NCBI GenBank assembly: GCA_017992485.1
Contig: JAGOOL010000019.1
Span: 5,164-10,867 of the forward strand
Length of the DNA: 5,704 nucleotides
Direction: 5' to 3'
DNA from: Minisyncoccota bacterium
GTDB lineage: Bacteria; Patescibacteriota; Minisyncoccia; Phycocordibacterales; UBA9973
The position numbers were made by a program, and so were the translations under genes. Shown here piece by piece: positions 1 to 5,704 of the stretch. The notes beneath the pieces were generated by a model. The model saw nothing but the letters and a program-made list of their open reading frames with translations, made no database searches and was not told where the DNA came from. How positions within the stretch are numbered: the stretch's first letter is position 1; each line of letters begins with the position of its first letter.

Positions 1-49
1 CAAATCAATCATTTTACAAAAGGGGTGACAATAGCCCCGTATCGTATTG

Positions 50-78
50 TTGACAAATTAAACATAATATGCTATAAT
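50..78 (+). promoter_or_regulatory. Consensus sigma70-type promoter with extended -10
   Basis: A perfect -35 hexamer TTGACA (50-55) is followed by exactly 17 bases and a perfect -10 hexamer TATAAT (73-78). A TG dinucleotide one base upstream of the -10 (TGC, 70-72) makes it an extended -10. Transcription should start near position 85, giving a leader of about 29 bases before the ATG at 114. No operator-like inverted repeat overlaps it, so strong, possibly constitutive expression of the small exported protein is inferred. Confidence 0.88.
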
Positions 79-113
79 ACAGACAGAATAAAAACCTCAA
101 AAAAACGTACCTT

Positions 114-434
114 ATGAATTTCAAATCCACTACTATTGGAGCTATCTCCTTCCTAGCAACAGGTCTTATGACCGTAACTATGGCATCCGGCGAATCAATT
201 CGTCTACAAGAAAACGAAGGACACATTTTTAACACATTTGTGTACACTGATGAAATTGATCTTGTCTGCAAGTACGAAAACCTTAAACCGACAGACTTAC
301 GTCACCCGAATCGCCTTGAAAAAATTGAAAGAAATTTTTCACGGACAGATTACAATAGTAGAGTAAATAAAGATTTCCGACGCAAGCAAAATATCAAAGC
401 TCGTCGCAATAGTGCAAAGGTAAACAATGCATAA
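114..434 (+). CDS. Small exported basic protein of unknown function
   Basis: I do not recognise this 106-residue protein. Residues 1-26 look like a signal peptide: a lysine at position 4, a hydrophobic stretch at about 8-24, and a possible signal peptidase site after Ala24 or Gly26. The mature part has one cysteine (Cys52). From about residue 60 it becomes very basic, with roughly 14 Lys/Arg against 5 Asp/Glu, including RRK and ARR clusters. That composition would suit binding to an anionic surface polymer or nucleic acid, but this is inference only. No Shine-Dalgarno sequence precedes the ATG. Support for a real gene comes from the consensus promoter upstream, the signal-like N-terminus and a strong terminator 19 bases after the TAA stop, which together make it a single-gene unit. 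Confidence 0.72.
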   Translation: MNFKSTTIGAISFLATGLMTVTMASGESIRLQENEGHIFNTFVYTDEIDLVCKYENLKPTDLRHPNRLEKIERNFSRTDYNSRVNKDFRRKQNIKARRNSAKVNNA

Positions 435-452
435 TAGTTACATGAACATATC

Positions 453-486
453 GAAGCCAGCCGGAACGGGTTGGCTTCTTTTTTTT
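453..486 (+). terminator. Intrinsic terminator of the small exported protein gene
   Basis: A 10-bp stem (453-462 paired with 469-478, one G-T wobble) closes a 6-base loop and is followed by eight T residues (479-486). It lies 19 bases after the stop codon, which isolates the upstream gene from the DUF167 gene. Confidence 0.9.
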
Positions 487-541
487 GTCTGGAAGAATGT
501 TCGAATTTCAACAACGTAGAGCTACTGCGAAATACCACCCG

Positions 542-550
542 TGCTAGGAT
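542..550 (+). promoter_or_regulatory. Possible extended -10 element before the DUF167 gene
   Basis: TGC followed by TAGGAT (545-550) resembles an extended -10, and its 3' end lies 6 bases before the ATG at 557. Transcription would then start at about the A of the start codon. No convincing -35 is visible. The same stretch contains AGGA (546-549), correctly spaced to act as a Shine-Dalgarno sequence if transcription begins further upstream. The two readings exclude each other in practice, so confidence is low. Confidence 0.3.
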
Positions 551-556
551 TGGAGT

Positions 557-808
557 ATGTATATCAAGGTCAGAGTTGTGGCTGGGGCAAAAACAGAGTC
601 TATACTACAAAACAAACCTGATACTTTTACCATCCATGTTCGTGTAGAGGCAAAGCAAAACCAAGCCAACAAGCGAATGATGGAGCTACTCGGGACATTT
701 TTAAACGTACCCGCGAAATCTATTAGACTCATTTCGGGACATCACCAGCCTTCAAAAATAGTTTCAGTTGAAGGACTCAATAACCGCCAACAACAAAGCG
801 ATCGATAG
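557..808 (+). CDS. DUF167 / YggU-family (UPF0235) protein
   Basis: This 83-residue protein matches the small DUF167 (YggU/UPF0235) family along its whole length. It has an N-terminal beta strand with V-x-x-G-A-K (residues 7-12) and a second strand at about 24-31. The family hallmark region K-Q-N-Q-A-N-K (33-39) leads into a helix ending L-G-T-F-L-N-V, followed by I-R-L-I-S-G (56-61) and a late S-K-I-V (66-69). In most members the hallmark is G-K-A-N, so the glycine and lysine before A-N are changed here. The family fold is known from structural genomics but its biochemical role is not settled. The C-terminal tail (about 74-83) is polar and Gln-rich. Start choice is supported by AGGA seven bases upstream of the ATG. 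The next gene begins 74 bases downstream from its own promoter. Confidence 0.85.
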   Translation: MYIKVRVVAGAKTESILQNKPDTFTIHVRVEAKQNQANKRMMELLGTFLNVPAKSIRLISGHHQPSKIVSVEGLNNRQQQSDR

Positions 809-865
809 TTTTTTAATATAAATAATTAGTCCTCTTGCGTATGACTTTGTTGATACGCATGGAGT

Positions 866-874
866 TGATATAAT
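866..874 (+). promoter_or_regulatory. Extended -10 promoter of the FN3/peptidoglycan-binding gene
   Basis: TGA followed by a perfect TATAAT (869-874) forms an extended -10. A weak -35 candidate TTGTTG (847-852) sits 16 bases upstream. The expected start is near 881, only about two bases before the ATG at 883, so the transcript would be nearly leaderless. No Shine-Dalgarno sequence lies at a usable distance. Confidence 0.6.
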
Positions 875-882
875 TATTTCGC

Positions 883-3186
883 ATGACAACAGTAACAAAA
901 CAACCAAAATTATTATATTTTTACGTTTTCCTTTTAATCACAGGAATACTAGCAAGCGTTTATATAAAAAAGGTTGAGAGTAATAACGATAGAATTCCTA
1001 TCATGGTTTACGATGTGAGCAATCAACCCCCAACAGAAAACTCTGTTGTTGTCGTGTGGACCACCAATGCACTAGCAAACTCCAAAGTAACATTCGGCAT
1101 TGATGAAAGCACATACACCAAGACAGTAGACGTAGAGCTTACGCTTGACCACCTAATAACTATTACTGGACTGCTTCCTGAAACTACATACACGTACTGT
1201 GTATATTCAGAAGATGCAGCAAAAAATATCGCGGAATCGTGCGGGCACTCATTTACCACAACATCTGGTGTGATGCAGGACGAAACACCACCACATATTT
1301 CAAACATACAAACTACACACATCAATGCTACTTGGGCAAAAATAACATGGGAAACAAATGAAGTAGCAAGTTCTGTGGTTGAATACGGAGAAACAGCCGA
1401 ATATGGAAATACCGCCAATGGTGACGACGCATTATCAATAAACCACGAAGTCATACTAACCAACCTTACGCAGAACACAACCTACCACTTCAGAGCTAGG
1501 TCGACAGACGGGTCTGGTAACAGTACTACTTCTGGTGATATGGAATTTACCACAACCAATCTACCAAATATTCAAGAGCCTCCTTCATTGCCAAATGCAA
1601 CAGGTGGTCACCGTAAAAATATACAAGAAGATATACTCGCAACACCACTATTTGAAAAAGCTCTTGCTAACCAGATTACAGAAATAGTGACAAAAAAAAT
1701 AGGTACATCATCAGCAGAAATGACGTTTACCACAAGCAAAATAGCAACAGCATACATCGAATACGGATTTACCCCTACATACGGCGAATCGACAACTACG
1801 ACACACACTGCAGCAACTGAGCACTCAATAATCCTTACTAATTTGCAGCAAAATACTGAATACAATTTTCGAATTGTGGCAATTGATGAAAAAAATGAGA
1901 AGATATTTTCAAACAACAATACGTTTACAACACTCAAGAGCACCGAAGATAGTACTTCCCCGGAGCTTATACATGACTTATCTGTCTCAGATATAAACGA
2001 AACATCAATTGAGCTCTCGTGGTCGGCTCCATTCGATTCCACAGGAATTCGATTTTACGACATCAACCATTCGCACGAACCAATTAACGAGAGTAATTTC
2101 TACAGCGAACCTACCTTCCACGAAAAAACGATCAAAGTAGAGGAGCTGGAGCAACATGGGAAAATGAATTCATACAGAATCGTAGGACTTACGGGCGGAC
2201 AACTTAGTTATTTTGCAATCAAAGCATCGGATTCATTCGGCAATATTTCACCGATTTCTAATGTTGTCTCAGTAACACTTCCTGGTGGGAAATTTATAAA
2301 GGAAAATACCGATACCACTCCGCCGGCAATGGTGAGTGAAGTGCAAGCTATTGGATTCGATAGAGTCATCACCATATGGTGGAGAAACCCTGATGATCCT
2401 GACTTTACTAGGACTCAGGTTGTTCGCAACAAAGATCACTACCCGACACATCCAAGCGACGGTGACATTATTTACACTGGTCACGGGGATGTGCTGAGTG
2501 ATTCCCCACTCAAAAATAATTCGACATACTACTACGCAATATTCACCCACGATGACGTACCAAACTATTCCTTACCTGTAAAAATGTCAATTGCTCCCTC
2601 AAAAAAAGATCAGGATTACACAGTCAGCGATATTGGAACAGTAAATCATATCGCGTTGAGCCTTCTCATCACTAAAGACCTCAAGCGCGGAGACACAGAC
2701 CACGAAGTGAAGCACCTACAGAGTATTCTCGCTACTGATCCATCTGTATATACCGATGGATTCGTTACTGGCTACTTTGGTCCACTCACTGAGCATGCAG
2801 TATTACTTTTGCAAGAAAAATATAACCTACCAACCACAGGTATTGTTGATACAGCGACTCGAGAAATTATAAATAAGTTACCCCTCACCAGCTTTCTTGC
2901 AATGGAAATGGGAAATGAAATGCTCACCGTATTCGCACACGATATTTTATATGGTACCCAAGGTGATTCAGTTAGGGCACTTCAGTCCCACTTAGTTAAG
3001 CATGGTCTCTTAAACAATCAACAAATCACTGGTATATACGGCCCAATAACTCGTGAGGCGGTAATTAAGCTACAACAAGAACAAGGTACTCCCACAGATG
3101 GCATAGTAGGACCAATAACTCGTTCCAAAATTATTGACCATGTTTACCAAATCATGGAGAAAGAAGGGTTACTGTCCCCGAGGTAA
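883..3186 (+). CDS. Membrane-anchored surface protein: FN3-like repeats plus two peptidoglycan-binding domains
   Basis: This 767-residue protein has a single N-terminal hydrophobic segment (about 9-28) that acts as signal-anchor or uncleaved signal, so the rest should lie outside the membrane. Five fibronectin type III-like units follow at about 37-127, 135-226, 264-351, 357-467 and 476-572. The first three are clearly related to each other: each has W/F-x-T near the start, then an aromatic-Gly motif (EYG, FG), then L-T-N-L or I-T-G-L before a T-x-Y pair, and ends in F-T-T-T or F-T-T-L. Units 2, 4 and 5 begin with T-P-P or S-P. The C-terminus has two PG_binding_1-type modules (about 596-668 and 684-756) with the family pattern G-D-x-V-x-x-L-Q, G-x-Y/F-G-P-x-T, A-V and T-G/D-G-I-V. 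There is no catalytic domain. The likely role is a cell-wall-attached adhesin or structural surface protein; the ligand is unknown. Confidence 0.9.
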   Translation: MTTVTKQPKLLYFYVFLLITGILASVYIKKVESNNDRIPIMVYDVSNQPPTENSVVVVWTTNALANSKVTFGIDESTYTKTVDVELTLDHLITITGLLPETTYTYCVYSEDAAKNIAESCGHSFTTTSGVMQDETPPHISNIQTTHINATWAKITWETNEVASSVVEYGETAEYGNTANGDDALSINHEVILTNLTQNTTYHFRARSTDGSGNSTTSGDMEFTTTNLPNIQEPPSLPNATGGHRKNIQEDILATPLFEKALANQITEIVTKKIGTSSAEMTFTTSKIATAYIEYGFTPTYGESTTTTHTAATEHSIILTNLQQNTEYNFRIVAIDEKNEKIFSNNNTFTTLKSTEDSTSPELIHDLSVSDINETSIELSWSAPFDSTGIRFYDINHSHEPINESNFYSEPTFHEKTIKVEELEQHGKMNSYRIVGLTGGQLSYFAIKASDSFGNISPISNVVSVTLPGGKFIKENTDTTPPAMVSEVQAIGFDRVITIWWRNPDDPDFTRTQVVRNKDHYPTHPSDGDIIYTGHGDVLSDSPLKNNSTYYYAIFTHDDVPNYSLPVKMSIAPSKKDQDYTVSDIGTVNHIALSLLITKDLKRGDTDHEVKHLQSILATDPSVYTDGFVTGYFGPLTEHAVLLLQEKYNLPTTGIVDTATREIINKLPLTSFLAMEMGNEMLTVFAHDILYGTQGDSVRALQSHLVKHGLLNNQQITGIYGPITREAVIKLQQEQGTPTDGIVGPITRSKIIDHVYQIMEKEGLLSPR

Positions 3187-3213
3187 CATACGGGAACTGG
3201 TATATTTTGTATA

Positions 3214-3244
3214 TTGACAAATAATCATTAAAAGATAGTATTAT
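3214..3244 (+). promoter_or_regulatory. Probable promoter of the arginine kinase gene
   Basis: A perfect -35 TTGACA (3214-3219), with the same flanking AAT as the promoter at 50, precedes TATTAT (3239-3244) at 19 bases or TAGTAT (3236-3241) at 16 bases. Either would give a leader of roughly 14-17 bases. A second -10-like element TATACT (3254-3259) ends only 5 bases before the ATG at 3265 and could instead give a leaderless transcript. The sequence alone does not decide between them. Confidence 0.55.
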
Positions 3245-3264
3245 CGCAAAATATATACTAAACT

Positions 3265-4290
3265 ATGTTCATTATGACAGAAATTAAACCAAACGCAGAC
3301 ATGCTTATGAAAAAGCATTGTACCGAAGAAGTAATTGCCGAGCTTAAAGGAGTAACAACACCCCACGGATGGACAGTAGAAAAAGCTATTCAGTCAGGAG
3401 TAGACAACCCTGATTCGAGTATTGGTGTGTACGCAGGAGATCCTGAATCATACACAATGCTTGCACCACTATTTGATCCCGTGATACGTGAATATCATAA
3501 TTATGATATGAATGGACACAAAAGTGATTTCTCGCTTGAGGGTTTGCCTGTTGAAAATCTTGACCCAGAAGGCGCCTATGTAGTATCAACCCGTATTCGT
3601 GTGGGAAGAAATTTTGCAAAGTATGCCTTCCCGTCTGCTATTTCTGCGGAAGATCGTGCAAATATGGAGTCAGAAATTGTTGAAGCCTTAGAGCAACTTC
3701 CTGGCAGTCTCAAGGGGAAATACTTTCCGCTCGATGGAATGACCGAGGAGATAAGGCAGAAAATGGTAGAAGATCATTTCTTGTTTAAACAAGGCGATCG
3801 TTTCCTTGAAAGTGTTGGCGTCAACCGTGATTGGCCAAAAAACAGAGGTATCTTCTTTTCAGATGACAAGAAATTCCTTGTCTGGATTTCAGAAGAGGAT
3901 AGTATGCGTATCATTAGTATGCAAACTGGTGCCGATATTGCCGAGGTATTTACTCGCCTTGCAACTGCTTTGAATTTCATCAATGAGCATATCAATTTTG
4001 CCTTTGATGATATTCGCGGATATCACACAACATGTCCTACAAATCTAGGAACTGCGATGCGTGCTTCTGTACATATCAAGATTCCTAAATTATCTGCAAG
4101 CCCGGACTTTAAAGCGACTTGTGCAACTCTTGGATTATCTATCCGAGGTGTTCACGGAGAGCACTCCGAATCTTCTGATGGTATTTACGACATTTCCAAC
4201 AAACGCCGTCTAGGTGTTACAGAAAGGGAGATCTACCAACAGTTATATGATGGAGTAAAGAAGCTTATCGAACTTGAGAAAGCATTATAA
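3265..4290 (+). CDS. Arginine kinase (ATP:guanidino phosphotransferase)
   Basis: This phosphagen kinase reversibly moves a phosphate between ATP and a guanidino substrate, most likely L-arginine, to buffer cytoplasmic ATP. At 341 residues it has both the N-terminal helical domain (about 13-85) and the C-terminal catalytic domain (about 103-340). It is therefore not McsB-type protein-arginine kinase, which lacks the N-terminal domain; no mcsA or clpC is nearby either. Compared from memory with Limulus arginine kinase, it retains the short specificity loop S-S-I-G-V-Y (51-56), S108/R110/R112, H171, E211 and R215 in S-E-E-D-S-M-R, C257 in C-P-T-N-L-G-T, R266, R294 and E299, plus the D50 and R179 pair that links the domains. 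The signature Y-D-I-S-N-K-R-R is at 308-315. Oddities are S-M instead of H-L at 213-214 and His297 where arginine is usual. An alternative start is Met4 (position 3274). No Shine-Dalgarno sequence is visible. Confidence 0.93.
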   Translation: MFIMTEIKPNADMLMKKHCTEEVIAELKGVTTPHGWTVEKAIQSGVDNPDSSIGVYAGDPESYTMLAPLFDPVIREYHNYDMNGHKSDFSLEGLPVENLDPEGAYVVSTRIRVGRNFAKYAFPSAISAEDRANMESEIVEALEQLPGSLKGKYFPLDGMTEEIRQKMVEDHFLFKQGDRFLESVGVNRDWPKNRGIFFSDDKKFLVWISEEDSMRIISMQTGADIAEVFTRLATALNFINEHINFAFDDIRGYHTTCPTNLGTAMRASVHIKIPKLSASPDFKATCATLGLSIRGVHGEHSESSDGIYDISNKRRLGVTEREIYQQLYDGVKKLIELEKAL

Positions 4291-4294
4291 AATC

Positions 4295-4322
4295 AAAGCC
4301 GCCCGTGTGGGCGGCTTTTTTT
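4295..4322 (+). terminator. Intrinsic terminator of the arginine kinase gene, possibly bidirectional
   Basis: A perfect 10-bp stem (4295-4304 with 4309-4318) with a GTGT loop is followed by a T-run (4316-4322). It starts 5 bases after the kinase stop codon. Read on the minus strand, the same hairpin is followed by a T-rich stretch and lies about 30 bases past the stop of the convergent gene at 4348, so it could also end that transcript. Confidence 0.92.
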
Positions 4323-4347
4323 AGGTTCGAATGGCGATAATTACTAC

Positions 4348-4923
4348 TTATCGACTTTCTCCTTCAAAATTTTGCGCGACTTCACCAAATTGCATTGTAG
4401 CAGGATCGAGCTTAATCCAAACACTCTTGCTCACTGTTGGTTCTGCTGTAAATGGCTCATTTGCTGCACGGGTCATAACGTTGACGACAATGACGTTTTC
4501 GCGCTTCGTTCCTTGTGTTGTTGTCCCTTCATCAATACTTGTTGATTGTGGAGCAATACGATCGCCGAGCAAGAAAGCACTTGATCCCACATACCCAGCT
4601 GGTGTATTGAGTGCAGCTACTGCATAGAAAAAGACACCACTTCCCCCAGTCTCCTGAGTTACGATGGAGACAACATCTTCTCGTCCGTCATTATTGAGGT
4701 CGTGTTTAACTTCATTGCCGAAGTATCGAGTAGTTATCTTGCTTGCTGAACCGGGTGCTGCTTCAATTTCAGAAAATCCGTCAACAAGAGTAACAGACTG
4801 TCCTTCGATTGTATATGAAGTATTCTTATAACCTTCCGATGAAACCTGAGCAGGTTTTTGCGCAATAATAATTGCCACTGCCGCGAGCACAACAATGCCG
4901 CCGATGATATATTTTTTATTCAT
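4348..4923 (-). CDS. Membrane-anchored extracytoplasmic protein with Ca-loop-like motif, function unknown
   Basis: This 191-residue protein starts M-N-K-K followed by a hydrophobic segment (about 6-21), giving a signal-anchor; there is no lipobox cysteine and no cysteine anywhere in the protein. The exported domain contains D75-x-N77-x-D79-G80-x-x-D83, which fits the D-x-D/N-x-D-G-x-x-D calcium-binding loop seen in FG-GAP, dockerin and EF-hand proteins. Next comes a conserved-looking block: T-Q-E-T-G-G-S-G-V-F at 89-98, A-A-L-N-T at 103-107, G-Y-V-G-S at 110-114 and L-G-D-R-I-A-P-Q at 119-126. I recall similar blocks in hypothetical proteins of Parcubacteria genomes, but cannot verify that here. 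The single loop could bind a metal ion as a structural element. The gene lies 66 bases downstream of another anchored protein on the same strand and converges with the arginine kinase gene. No Shine-Dalgarno sequence precedes the ATG. Confidence 0.8.
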   Translation of the reverse strand: MNKKYIIGGIVVLAAVAIIIAQKPAQVSSEGYKNTSYTIEGQSVTLVDGFSEIEAAPGSASKITTRYFGNEVKHDLNNDGREDVVSIVTQETGGSGVFFYAVAALNTPAGYVGSSAFLLGDRIAPQSTSIDEGTTTQGTKRENVIVVNVMTRAANEPFTAEPTVSKSVWIKLDPATMQFGEVAQNFEGESR

Positions 4924-4929
4924 ATGTAT

Positions 4930-4958
4930 ATAGTACCAAAATTCTTCGAAGTTCTGAA
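4930..4958 (-). promoter_or_regulatory. Possible promoter of the 191-residue protein gene
   Basis: On the minus strand, TTCAGA (4958-4953) is followed by 17 bases and TACTAT (4935-4930), with TGG directly before it as an extended -10. Both hexamers match consensus at four of six positions. The start would fall at about 4923, the A of the ATG, which predicts a leaderless mRNA. Confidence 0.4.
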
Positions 4959-4989
4959 CGTGGGGTGATGTTGGAAATATCTGGCGTAA

Positions 4990-5646
4990 TTAATTTAAGT
5001 TAACCCAATTAGTTGTCCAAACTGTTGAAGTACTTGTAGGAGTAAATCCCGTAAAGAAGGTTCTTGCTGGTATTGGAGCATTTATTGTATCCCATTGTAC
5101 TTGGCTTAAGTAAAGACGGTAATTACCTGAACCATGATTGAAAGTGGAGGCAGTTGCAAGATCCAAGTTAAATGTTGATGTAAAATTTTCTTGTGTATTA
5201 GCGGCGATCTTGTAGTAGTTGTTCGGATAAATATTTTGCTGCAAAACAGGATTATCTGGGTAACCATATATACCAAAATCAGTAGCTGACGAGCCACTAC
5301 CACTCCACCACTGGAAAGTAGAAACTGGTCTGATGGCAACGTATATAGCGCAAGCACCAGTTCTGATTGAATAGCGCACCTGGAAATTAGCGCGATCATT
5401 ATTTACCCCAGCCACAGTTGTTTTTGTTGCTACCCCAGAAATGAAAGAAACTCGCACTCCTTGGTATGTATTCGCATTGCAGTTAGGCTGTACTATTATA
5501 GGACCCGCACTACGTACTGCTGCTACGTCTTCTGTTTTTTGCAGTTTATTTTTATCAAGCACGAAGACGCCGAAGGCAATTGCGACTATTCCTACAGAAA
5601 GAATAAGAAGTTTTGATGTTTTAGTTTTCTTTTGTTTATATGCCAT
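4990..5646 (-). CDS. Membrane-anchored extracytoplasmic protein of unknown function
   Basis: I do not recognise this 218-residue protein. It begins M-A-Y-K-Q-K-K-T-K, a strongly basic cytoplasmic tail, followed by one hydrophobic segment (about 13-30) and a predicted extracytoplasmic domain of about 185 residues. That domain is rich in Thr, Ser, Asn, aromatic residues and short alternating hydrophobic stretches, which suggests a beta-rich fold. It has only two cysteines (Cys56 and Cys99), which could form one disulfide. A W-W-S-G-S-G-S-S stretch (113-120) and a cluster of tyrosines (127-145) are notable. The reading frame extends upstream to a TTG at 5685, but the ATG at 5646 is preferred because the basic-then-hydrophobic pattern starts there and the upstream TTG overlaps the likely -35 box. 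It may be co-transcribed with the following minus-strand gene, although no terminator or strong promoter between them settles this. Confidence 0.78.
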   Translation of the reverse strand: MAYKQKKTKTSKLLILSVGIVAIAFGVFVLDKNKLQKTEDVAAVRSAGPIIVQPNCNANTYQGVRVSFISGVATKTTVAGVNNDRANFQVRYSIRTGACAIYVAIRPVSTFQWWSGSGSSATDFGIYGYPDNPVLQQNIYPNNYYKIAANTQENFTSTFNLDLATASTFNHGSGNYRLYLSQVQWDTINAPIPARTFFTGFTPTSTSTVWTTNWVNLN

Positions 5647-5655
5647 ACAGTTTAT

Positions 5656-5685
5656 ATGATAGGTACATGATACTACGATTATCAA
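5656..5685 (-). promoter_or_regulatory. Probable promoter of the 218-residue protein gene
   Basis: On the minus strand, TTGATA (5685-5680, five of six matches) is followed by 18 bases and TATCAT (5661-5656, five of six). The start would be near 5649, giving a leader of about three bases before the ATG at 5646. An overlapping alternative -10, TATAAA (5656-5651), lies too close to the ATG to serve it well. Confidence 0.5.
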
Positions 5686-5704
5686 TTATCGGTAAATAAT
5701 AAAT

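Noticed and set aside
22..38. GGGG...CCCC inverted repeat followed on the minus strand by TTTT, resembling a weak terminator.
   Set aside because: The stem is only four pairs with a nine-base loop, and no minus-strand gene ends nearby.
1..117. Open frame from the window edge ending in TGA at 115-117, possibly the tail of an upstream gene.
   Set aside because: It is only 38 codons, has no recognisable motif, overlaps the whole consensus promoter at 50-78 and runs into the next start codon. Chance openness of this length is easy in AT-rich sequence.
495..512. TTCGAAT sequence resembling a tRNA T-loop.
   Set aside because: The flanks do not form a five-pair stem and no acceptor, D or anticodon arm can be built around it on either strand.
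497..547. Sixteen-codon ORF just upstream of the DUF167 gene, a possible leader peptide.
   Set aside because: Too short to judge, the purine-rich stretch before its ATG is too close to act as a Shine-Dalgarno sequence, and there is no attenuator hairpin after it.
1023..2550. Long minus-strand open frames at 1023-1478, 1608-2042 and 2269-2550.
   Set aside because: They lie entirely opposite the well-supported FN3/peptidoglycan-binding gene and show no domain pattern of their own; they are antisense shadows.
3173..3210. Imperfect GTCCCCG/CGGGAAC hairpin around the stop codon of the FN3 gene, a possible terminator.
   Set aside because: One mismatch, a ten-base loop and only a loosely T-rich tail; too weak to call.
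3265..4290. Assignment as McsB protein-arginine kinase.
   Set aside because: The protein has the N-terminal phosphagen kinase domain and the guanidino-specificity loop, which McsB lacks, and there is no mcsA, clpC or ctsR gene in the window.
4944..4951. CTTCGAAG palindrome in the gap between the two minus-strand genes.
   Set aside because: An eight-base palindrome without loop, flanking symmetry or T-run is not a terminator and is too short to support an operator.

Overview
The window holds six genes and looks like a stretch of a small, AT-rich bacterial chromosome. My best guess for the source is a member of the Candidate Phyla Radiation (Patescibacteria, Parcubacteria-like). That placement is inference. 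It rests on the compact layout, the general lack of Shine-Dalgarno sequences, several single-pass membrane-anchored surface proteins of unknown function, and a fibronectin-III/peptidoglycan-binding protein of a kind common in that group. No rRNA or ribosomal marker is present to confirm it. All six genes end in TAA or TAG and read through with the standard bacterial code.

Left part, plus strand (1-882): a textbook promoter (TTGACA, 17 bp, TGCTATAAT) drives a 106-residue exported basic protein of unknown function, closed by a strong intrinsic terminator. A small DUF167/YggU-family protein follows.

Centre, plus strand (883-4322): a 767-residue surface protein has an N-terminal membrane anchor, about five fibronectin-III-like domains and two C-terminal peptidoglycan-binding domains. 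After it comes the most striking gene, a full-length two-domain phosphagen (arginine) kinase. Its substrate-loop, phosphate-binding arginine, cysteine and glutamate residues are retained when compared by eye with animal arginine kinases. A GC-rich hairpin with a T-run ends this block and may serve both strands.

Right part, minus strand (4348-5646): two genes encode proteins with one N-terminal membrane segment and an extracytoplasmic domain. One carries a calcium-loop-like D-x-N-x-D-G-x-x-D motif.

Four of the six proteins are predicted to be exported or anchored outside the membrane, so the region is largely a cell-surface locus. The arginine kinase is a cytoplasmic energy-buffering enzyme with no evident partner genes here. 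A recurring feature is a -10-like element placed about 5-9 bases before the start codon, usually without a Shine-Dalgarno sequence, which suggests leaderless or nearly leaderless mRNAs. There is no CRISPR array, tRNA, rRNA or mobile element in the window, and no gene-free stretch longer than about 120 bases.
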